In this document: positions 7,587 through 12,253 of the stretch, piece after piece
Numbering within the stretch: position 1 is the first letter of the stretch
How the letters are laid out: every line of letters begins with the position of its first letter
Source: Paramuribaculum sp.
GTDB lineage: Bacteria > Bacteroidota > Bacteroidia > Bacteroidales > Muribaculaceae
Reading direction: 5' to 3'
DNA: 12,253 bases
NCBI GenBank assembly: GCA_029062075.1
Contig: JAIDQW010000326.1
Location: 1 to 12,253, forward strand
The notes under the pieces: model-generated
What the model saw: the letters and a program-made list of their open reading frames with translations, nothing else
Database searches by the model: none
Told to the model about the DNA's origin: nothing
Position numbers and translations under genes: made by a program

Positions 7587-7670
7587 CAATTTAATTTTTA
7601 CACTCTTGCCGATGAAGCTGACTAAAATAGAAAAATTGAGAAAAAGCAACAAAAAAATGTTATTCTGTTT

Positions 7671-7699
7671 TTTGCTTTCGGAAAATTGTATTAACTTTG
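7671..7699 (+). promoter_or_regulatory. Bacteroidota-type promoter for the sigma-factor gene
   Basis: TTTG at 7671-7674 and TAACTTTG at 7692-7699 are separated by 17 bases, matching the -33/-7 layout of primary sigma factor promoters in this phylum. Transcription would begin near 7703-7706, giving a leader of roughly 107 bases before the GTG at 7813, long for the window. The remainder of the 290-bp gap is A/T-rich and holds no gene that I can see. Confidence 0.68.
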
Positions 7700-7709
7700 T
7701 GTCAGAATC

Positions 7710-7725
7710 GTTCCGTGGGTGGAAC
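7710..7725 (+). other. Small hairpin at the 5' end of the sigma-factor leader
   Basis: GTTCC-GTGGGT-GGAAC is a perfect 5-bp inverted repeat with a 6-base loop, a few bases after the predicted transcription start. It could protect the 5' end of the mRNA or bind a regulator. It is short, so function is speculative. Confidence 0.3.
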
Positions 7726-7812
7726 TTTGTTGTACAGAATTGATAAATTACTAACTTAAAAATTATTTGCCTATAGAAACACTGCTACTTTAAACCGTAA
7801 ATTTTTAGAACA

Positions 7813-8406
7813 GTGAATCAAAATTTGGCTTTTATGCCGGATGAAGCTCTTGTGGCTGAATATGCGGCAGGAAAAAATGAGGCGTTTGACTGTCTGCTCA
7901 AACGTCACGAAAATCGTATATTTTCATTTATTTATTCTTATGTGCGTGACAATGATGTCGCTGACGATATTTTTCAGGAAACTTTTGTGAAAGCCATCAC
8001 TACCATAAGGCAAGGCAAATACAACGAAAGTGGAAAATTCGGGGCGTGGCTGTCAAGAATTGCTCATAATCTGATTATTGACCATTTCCGACAGATAAAG
8101 AGCGACAATACCGTTTCAACAGACACTACCGATGGCTTGCTTCTGAATAGAAAGGATTTGAGCGAAGGCACCATTGAGGATTCTATTGTTGCCTCTCAAA
8201 TACAGGATGATGTTCGTAAGCTTGTTGAGGCTTTACCCGATTCGCAGAGAGAAGTCCTTGAAATGAGATATTATCAGGATATGAGTTTCAAGGAAATTGC
8301 TGATGCTACCGGTGTGAGCATTAACACCGCGCTTGGCAGAATGAGATATGCTATATTGAATATGAGAAGGATGGCTGAAACAAACGGGATTGTTCTCAGT
8401 GCTTGA
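7813..8406 (+). CDS. ECF-type RNA polymerase sigma factor (sigma-70 family)
   Basis: Sigma factor of 197 aa with only regions 2 and 4, the ECF layout. Region 2 spans about residues 25-95 (AFDCLLKRHENRIFSFIYSY, DVADDIFQETFVKAI, GKFGAWLSRIAHNLIIDHFR), carrying the core-binding and -10 recognition helices. After a linker (about 96-128), region 4 spans 135-187 (LVEALPDSQREVLEMRYYQD, MSFKEIADATGVSINTALGR), with the helix-turn-helix that reads the -35 element. No anti-sigma factor gene is adjacent, and its targets cannot be told from sequence. The start is taken as GTG at 7813; the in-frame ATG at 7834, giving MPDEALVAEYAAG, is a real alternative because family members often begin near that motif. 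It has its own promoter and long leader and points away from cdsA. The following gene has a separate promoter, so this may be a single-gene unit. Confidence 0.92.
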   Translation: MNQNLAFMPDEALVAEYAAGKNEAFDCLLKRHENRIFSFIYSYVRDNDVADDIFQETFVKAITTIRQGKYNESGKFGAWLSRIAHNLIIDHFRQIKSDNTVSTDTTDGLLLNRKDLSEGTIEDSIVASQIQDDVRKLVEALPDSQREVLEMRYYQDMSFKEIADATGVSINTALGRMRYAILNMRRMAETNGIVLSA

Positions 8407-8420
8407 TTGTGCGGGTGGAT

Positions 8421-8451
8421 TTTGTTTATTCTTCAGGATAACTTAACTTTG
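8421..8451 (+). promoter_or_regulatory. Bacteroidota-type promoter for the PASTA protein and rluD
   Basis: TTTG at 8421-8424 and TAACTTTG at 8444-8451 are 19 bases apart, an excellent match to the -33/-7 consensus. Transcription would start near 8455-8458, leaving a leader of only about 16-19 bases before the GTG at 8474. The -7 box is identical to that of the sigma-factor promoter at 7692-7699. Confidence 0.75.
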
Positions 8452-8473
8452 CACAATAAATATATAGAATATT

Positions 8474-9115
8474 GTGAAATCTCCTGAAGATAATAAAACA
8501 TCGGCATCAGAGCATCCTTTCCAGCGTGCTCTATTAATTAATATTGGCTTGATCGTAGTTGCCGCTTTTTTGATTATCTGGCTGGCGTTGGCATGGCTGG
8601 ATGTGTGGACAAGTCATGGTAAGTACGATACAGTGCCGCAAGTCAAGGGCTTGAGTTACGATTTGGCAGTAGGGCAGCTGGAGTCGGCAGGATTTGAAGT
8701 AGAACTTGCTGATTCTGTTTATGATTCCAAAACTCGCCCCGGAACTGTGGTTGAGCAGAACCCGAAAGTTGGCACCAAAGTAAAAGAGGGCAGAGTGGTT
8801 TATCTTACTATTACAGCTTTTGAGCCCAAAATGGTGGTTGTGCCAATGTTGACTGATGTGTCGGAGCGTCAGGCGCGCTCAGTTCTTGAAGCGTTAGGCA
8901 TTAAGCAGGTCCGTTCTGTTAAAGTACCATCTGAATATAAAGATTTGGTTATAAGGGTGTCGCGGGATGGCGTGCCTTTGACTCCGGGAGCCAGAATACC
9001 GGTTAATTCTGTGGTGACTCTTGATGTGGGAGAAGGATATGCGGTCGCAGATTCAATAGATGCTGACGTTACATCACCCGCTGAGGACCAGGATTACTCT
9101 CATTATTTTGACTGA
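8474..9115 (+). CDS. Membrane-anchored PASTA-domain protein without kinase
   Basis: Single-pass envelope protein of 213 aa. A short cytoplasmic N-terminus is followed by one membrane span (about residues 19-43, rich in I, L, A and W). Two PASTA modules then lie outside: about 52-114 (TVPQVKGLSYDLAVGQLESA, with VVEQNPKVGTKVKEGRVVYL) and about 119-187 (VVVPMLTDVSERQARSVLEA, ending RIPVNSVVTLDVGEG). The tail (about 190-213) is acidic. PASTA modules bind peptidoglycan or muropeptides and usually sit on Ser/Thr kinases or penicillin-binding proteins; no catalytic domain is fused here. A periplasmic cell-wall sensor or scaffold role is plausible but inferred. The start is GTG at 8474, close behind a strong promoter. 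The stop TGA is one base before the rluD ATG (TGATATG), so the two are co-translated. Confidence 0.88.
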   Translation: MKSPEDNKTSASEHPFQRALLINIGLIVVAAFLIIWLALAWLDVWTSHGKYDTVPQVKGLSYDLAVGQLESAGFEVELADSVYDSKTRPGTVVEQNPKVGTKVKEGRVVYLTITAFEPKMVVVPMLTDVSERQARSVLEALGIKQVRSVKVPSEYKDLVIRVSRDGVPLTPGARIPVNSVVTLDVGEGYAVADSIDADVTSPAEDQDYSHYFD

Positions 9116-9116
9116 T

Positions 9117-10169
9117 ATGGAGGAGTCAGAAGAGTTGGACCGCGAGGAATTTGAGCAGGATGATGGCAGCGGACTTTACGAGCATTTCAGATTTGTCGCC
9201 GATAAGGGGCAGCAACTTCTTAGAGTAGATAAATTTCTTGTAGCCAGGCTTGAAAAATCATCCCGAAATAGGGTGCAGCAGGCGGCAGATGCAGGGTGCG
9301 TTCTGGTAAACGGTAAACCTGTAAAATCCAATTACCGTGTGAAACCGCTTGATGTGGTGAGTGTTTTAATGGATCGTCCGCGGTATGATTTTGAAATTAC
9401 CGCAGAGGATATTCCGCTTGACATAGTGTATGAGGATGAGGCTGTAATGGTTGTGAATAAACCGGCGGGTCTCGTTGTTCATCCCGGACATGGTAATTAC
9501 TCCGGAACTCTTGTTAATGCGCTCGCCTGGCATTTCCGAAATTCTGAGAATTATGATGTAAATGACCCTCGGCTCGGTCTGGTGCATAGAATTGATAAGG
9601 ATACTTCCGGTTTGCTTGTAATAGCAAAAACGCCTGATGCCAAGACGTGTCTTGGTAAACAGTTTTTTGACAAGACAACAAAAAGGGAGTATATTGCAGT
9701 GTTGTGGGGTATTCCTTCACCTTCAAAAGGGACTGTAACCGGAAATATAGGAAGATCATTGCAGGATAGGTTGCGAATGGATGTTTTTCCACCGGACAGT
9801 GAATATGGCAAACATGCTGTTACTCACTATGAGGTTATTGAGGAGTTTGCTCATGCTTCCGTAGTGAGATGTGTGCTGGAAACCGGACGCACCCATCAGA
9901 TAAGAGCGCACATGAAGCATATCGGTCATCCCTTGTTTAATGATGCAAGATATGGAGGTGACAAGGTGCTTCGCGGACTCAAATCAGCTTCATACAATAA
10001 GTTTATTTCCAACTGTTTTGATTTATGTCCTCGTCAGGCACTACATGCACGGACTTTTGGTTTTTTTAATCCGGTGACAGGGGAAGAGATGTTTTTTTCT
10101 GCACCGATACCCGATGACATGAACGCCTTAATGGAAAAATGGCGTGTTTTTTCTCGTGGAAACGAGTAG
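9117..10169 (+). CDS. rluD: RluD-family 23S rRNA pseudouridine synthase
   Basis: Cytoplasmic enzyme that isomerises uridines to pseudouridine in 23S rRNA; E. coli RluD acts on helix 69. The protein has 350 aa from the ATG at 9117 (E. coli RluD has 326). An acidic N-terminal extension (about 1-25) precedes an S4 RNA-binding domain (about 35-81, LRVDKFLVARLEKSSRNRVQ and GCVLVNGKPVKSNYRV). The catalytic domain follows, with DIVYEDEAVMVVNKPAGLVV, the signature GLVHRIDKDTSGLLVIAKT (catalytic Asp at about D160), and ETGRTHQIRAHMKHIGHPL. An in-frame ATG at 9060 lies inside the PASTA gene and would give an unlikely leader peptide; the ATG one base after the PASTA stop is preferred. RluA/RluC-type specificity cannot be excluded, so the exact target uridines are uncertain. 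Confidence 0.92.
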   Translation: MEESEELDREEFEQDDGSGLYEHFRFVADKGQQLLRVDKFLVARLEKSSRNRVQQAADAGCVLVNGKPVKSNYRVKPLDVVSVLMDRPRYDFEITAEDIPLDIVYEDEAVMVVNKPAGLVVHPGHGNYSGTLVNALAWHFRNSENYDVNDPRLGLVHRIDKDTSGLLVIAKTPDAKTCLGKQFFDKTTKREYIAVLWGIPSPSKGTVTGNIGRSLQDRLRMDVFPPDSEYGKHAVTHYEVIEEFAHASVVRCVLETGRTHQIRAHMKHIGHPLFNDARYGGDKVLRGLKSASYNKFISNCFDLCPRQALHARTFGFFNPVTGEEMFFSAPIPDDMNALMEKWRVFSRGNE

Positions 10170-10196
10170 AATATCAAAAAAACTCAAATAATGAGC

Positions 10197-10223
10197 TTGT
10201 TTGAATAAAAATCATTACCTTTG
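10197..10223 (+). promoter_or_regulatory. Possible promoter for the acyltransferase / phosphoesterase pair
   Basis: TACCTTTG at 10216-10223 matches TAnnTTTG and lies 40 bases before the ATG at 10264. A TTG at 10197-10199 is 16 bases upstream, slightly short of the usual spacing. The 94-bp gap after rluD holds no other recognisable feature. Confidence 0.5.
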
Positions 10224-10263
10224 ATTCCATGAATCGGTTTATAGCCGCTACAAGTATATTTAT

Positions 10264-11466
10264 ATGAGCAGTGAACAAGATTTTAGAGATATAGCTCCAT
10301 TTGAAGATTCTGAGTTTTCTGAAAAAATGGCGGCACTCGTAAAAGAGCCCGGATTTGAGCATGCGGTTCGTTATGTTATGCCTCAGGTTGATTTCAGCGA
10401 ATTTGTAAAGGAGTTACTCAATATTCATGACAAGCATACTTTTCAAACTAAGGTGATGTATCCTTTTCTTGAAATGCTTGCTCAGAAAACAACTTCCGGA
10501 ATAACAGTTGGAGGACTTGAAAATATTGATTCTTCCAAAGCTTATACTTTTATTTCCAACCACAGGGATATTGTTCTCGATGCCTCTTTCCTGAACCTGT
10601 GTTTCCTGAGAAATAATTTTTCAACATCAGAAATTGCAATAGGCAATAATTTGCTTATATATGATTGGATAACAGACCTTGTTAAGCTTAATAAAAGTTT
10701 TATAGTCAAGAGAAATCTTAGAATGACCAAGGCTCTTGAAGCTGCCAGGCAGCTTTCGGCATATATCCACTATGCAGTAACTGAAAAAAAAGAGAGTGTG
10801 TGGATAGCGCAGAGAGAGGGTAGAGCAAAGGATTCCAATGATGTGACTCAGGAGAGTCTTGTTAAGATGCTCGCGCTTGATGGTAATGGAACTGTTGTAC
10901 AGAATCTTCTTCCGGTCAATCTGGTACCTGTTTCTATAACATACGAGTATGACCCCAATGACTATCTGAAAGCGAAAGAATTTTTGATGAAGAAAATTAA
11001 TCCCGAATTCAAAAAGTCCCCGCATGATGACCTTCTCAGTATGGAAACGGGGTTACTTCAGCCAAAGGGTAGGGTTCATTTTGAAATTGGTGAATGTATA
11101 AATAAAGCAATAGAGCCGCTTGCTGATGATACCGACAAGGTAGAAGTGGTTAAGCGTCTTTGTGCCATTATCGATTGCGATATTCATTGCGGTTACAAGA
11201 TTTACCCTATCAACTATATCTCTTTTGATCTGCTGCACAATGTTGATACCTTCAAGGAAAATTACACCCTTCAGGAGCAGAAAAACTTTGAAGAGTATAT
11301 AGAAAAACAGTTGGATAAGGTTGACATGCCCGATATTACAGCCGAAGATAGGGCATACATGAGAGAAATGATGCTCACTATGTATGCCAATCCCCTTAAA
11401 AACAAAACAAATGCTAATTCTATAGTTTGTCTAAAGGCTTCAGGTGATATTCCTGTAAGAGATTAG
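10264..11466 (+). CDS. Glycerolipid-type acyltransferase (PlsC/PlsB superfamily)
   Basis: Predicted acyltransferase of 400 aa, probably membrane-associated, acting on glycerol-phosphate or a related lipid acceptor. The catalytic core spans about residues 75-235. Motif I is SNHRDIVLDASF (98-109) with H100. Motif II is probably SFIVKRNL (145-152). Motif III is QREGRAKDS (183-191, the EG of the PEGTRS/EGGRSR type), and motif IV is NLVPVSITYEYDP (219-231). The order and the YE in motif IV resemble glycerol-3-phosphate acyltransferases. Motif I departs from the HX4D rule: H100 is followed by D102 and D106, never by Asp at +5. Residues 1-74 and about 240-400 flank the core and match no domain I recognise; I see no clear membrane span. 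The ATG at 10264 follows a promoter-like element; the metallophosphoesterase gene begins 11 bases after the stop. Exact acceptor unknown. Confidence 0.8.
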   Translation: MSSEQDFRDIAPFEDSEFSEKMAALVKEPGFEHAVRYVMPQVDFSEFVKELLNIHDKHTFQTKVMYPFLEMLAQKTTSGITVGGLENIDSSKAYTFISNHRDIVLDASFLNLCFLRNNFSTSEIAIGNNLLIYDWITDLVKLNKSFIVKRNLRMTKALEAARQLSAYIHYAVTEKKESVWIAQREGRAKDSNDVTQESLVKMLALDGNGTVVQNLLPVNLVPVSITYEYDPNDYLKAKEFLMKKINPEFKKSPHDDLLSMETGLLQPKGRVHFEIGECINKAIEPLADDTDKVEVVKRLCAIIDCDIHCGYKIYPINYISFDLLHNVDTFKENYTLQEQKNFEEYIEKQLDKVDMPDITAEDRAYMREMMLTMYANPLKNKTNANSIVCLKASGDIPVRD

Positions 11467-11477
11467 GAATTATTGAA

Positions 11478-12253
11478 ATGAGATTGCCAATTTTAGGTAT
11501 GCTGTTCTTGTTACTCATTAATTTGGGTACGGACACATATATTTATAAGAAACTCAAGAAACGGTGCAACTCTCCCTTCCCAGCTAAGATACAGCTCATT
11601 AGTGCTGTTTTATTGTACCTGCTGCTGGTTGTCACCGTCTGTTTGCCACGACGTGGCGGTTCGGATGACGCTTTAGCCGGCGTAATGTGGTTGCTTTTTG
11701 GCTATATATCTGTATATGTGGCTAAATATCTGTTTGTTATTTTTGACCTTATAGCATCAATTCCATGTCTGTTCAAAAGAAAGCGTATTAAGGCGCTATC
11801 TCTCTTTGGAGCTGTTATAGGATGTTTGGTGTTTGTTTCTATGTGGTGGGGAGCCATCATTAATCGCTACCGTATTCAAGTTAATGAAGTTACGGTTGAA
11901 ATCGCAGGGTTACCGGATAGTTTTGACGGTTACAGGATTACCCAGTTTTCCGATCTCCACACCGGAACATTCAGAAATGATACAGCATTTGTATCCAAGT
12001 TGGTGGATAGAATTAATGCAACCGGCTCGGATTTAATTGTCTTTACAGGAGATATTGTAAACAGACGCTCAGCCGAACTGATTCCTTTCACCGGAGTTCT
12101 GCAGCGGCTTGAGGCTCCCGACGGTGTGTTTTCAATTCTTGGCAATCATGATTATGGAGATTATTCCGATTGGGAGAGTGATGATGCCAAGGCGGATAAT
12201 AAAAGTCAACTCATCCGTTTGCAAAATGATATGCAGTGGAAATTGCTGCTAAA
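11478..12253 (+). CDS. Membrane-anchored metallophosphoesterase (calcineurin-like; cut by window end)
   Basis: Partial gene: 258 codons are present with no stop before the window ends. The N-terminal part has about four hydrophobic spans (roughly residues 3-17, 38-56, 67-95 and 107-125), with basic loops such as KKLKKR and FKRKRIK. The phosphoesterase domain starts near residue 138. It shows the two-metal motifs in order: FSDLHTGT (D159, H161), FTGDIVN (D192, N195) and LGNHDYGDY (N223, H224, D225). The catalytic domain therefore probably follows the last span on the outer face of the inner membrane, as in YkuE-like family members, though topology is inferred. The remaining histidine motifs should lie past the window. 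The ATG at 11478 is 11 bases after the acyltransferase stop, so the two are likely co-transcribed. A lipid-linked phosphate or phosphodiester substrate is possible, but the sequence does not show it. Confidence 0.9.
   Translation, partial: MRLPILGMLFLLLINLGTDTYIYKKLKKRCNSPFPAKIQLISAVLLYLLLVVTVCLPRRGGSDDALAGVMWLLFGYISVYVAKYLFVIFDLIASIPCLFKRKRIKALSLFGAVIGCLVFVSMWWGAIINRYRIQVNEVTVEIAGLPDSFDGYRITQFSDLHTGTFRNDTAFVSKLVDRINATGSDLIVFTGDIVNRRSAELIPFTGVLQRLEAPDGVFSILGNHDYGDYSDWESDDAKADNKSQLIRLQNDMQWKLLL

Noticed and set aside
9060..9116. Upstream in-frame ATG extending RluD by 19 residues
   Set aside because: It would overlap the PASTA gene by 56 bases and add a segment unlike any family N-terminus. 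The ATG at 9117, one base after the PASTA stop, is a better start.
10153..10166. Hairpin CTCGT-GGAA-ACGAG at the end of rluD, possible terminator
   Set aside because: It lies wholly within the last codons before the TAG, is only 5 bp long, and no T-tract follows it on either strand.
10888..10905. Near-copy of 7721-7740 (GGAACT..GTTGTACAGAAT) inside the acyltransferase gene
   Set aside because: One copy is in a leader and the other in well-conserved coding sequence, with a 2-base gap between them. No mechanism is apparent and chance similarity is likely.
1..12253. Search for mobile elements, phage genes, CRISPR repeats, tRNA or rRNA genes, and defence systems
   Set aside because: All substantial coding regions are core housekeeping or envelope genes. 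I saw no transposase or integrase motif, no spaced direct repeats and no tRNA-like cloverleaf.

Overview
The window reads as ordinary chromosome of a Bacteroidota bacterium, most likely order Bacteroidales and possibly a gut Muribaculaceae-like lineage; the family-level guess is weak. The pointers are promoters of the TTTG-N17-19-TAnnTTTG type, A/T-rich leaders without clear Shine-Dalgarno sequences, a type IX secretion (type B) sorting domain, a DUF3332 lipoprotein, a Bacteroidota-style PurM of 388 residues, and a free-standing PASTA protein. I see no mobile element, phage gene, CRISPR array, tRNA or rRNA.

Left arm, minus strand (about 7522 down to 1). A promoter near 7579-7586 starts a close-packed run: cdsA (CDP-diacylglycerol synthesis), purM (de novo purine synthesis), an MltF-type lytic transglycosylase whose start overlaps the end of purM, and a DUF3332 lipoprotein. 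A strong RNA hairpin follows, then purN. After a 129-bp gap with its own promoter-like element comes a second unit: a secreted protein with a type B T9SS sorting domain, a MltD-like lytic transglycosylase, and uvrA. uvrA begins inside the stop codon of the transglycosylase gene and leaves the window at base 1. The arm mixes purine synthesis, DNA repair and envelope work. purM and purN, adjacent in E. coli, are here separated by two lipoprotein genes.

Centre (7523-7812). A 290-bp divergent control region holds a minus-strand promoter for cdsA and a plus-strand promoter for an ECF-type sigma factor, with a small hairpin at the start of the sigma-factor leader.

Right arm, plus strand (7813 to the end). 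It holds an ECF-type sigma factor, then a separately promoted pair (membrane-anchored PASTA protein and an RluD-family 23S rRNA pseudouridine synthase, one base apart), then another promoter-led pair (a glycerolipid-type acyltransferase and a membrane metallophosphoesterase cut off by the window end).

I found no clearly new multi-gene system. The items most worth a second look are the split purM/purN arrangement, the strand-specific hairpin in front of purN, the irregular HX5D motif of the acyltransferase, the T9SS cargo next to a transglycosylase, and the kinase-less PASTA protein coupled to rluD.
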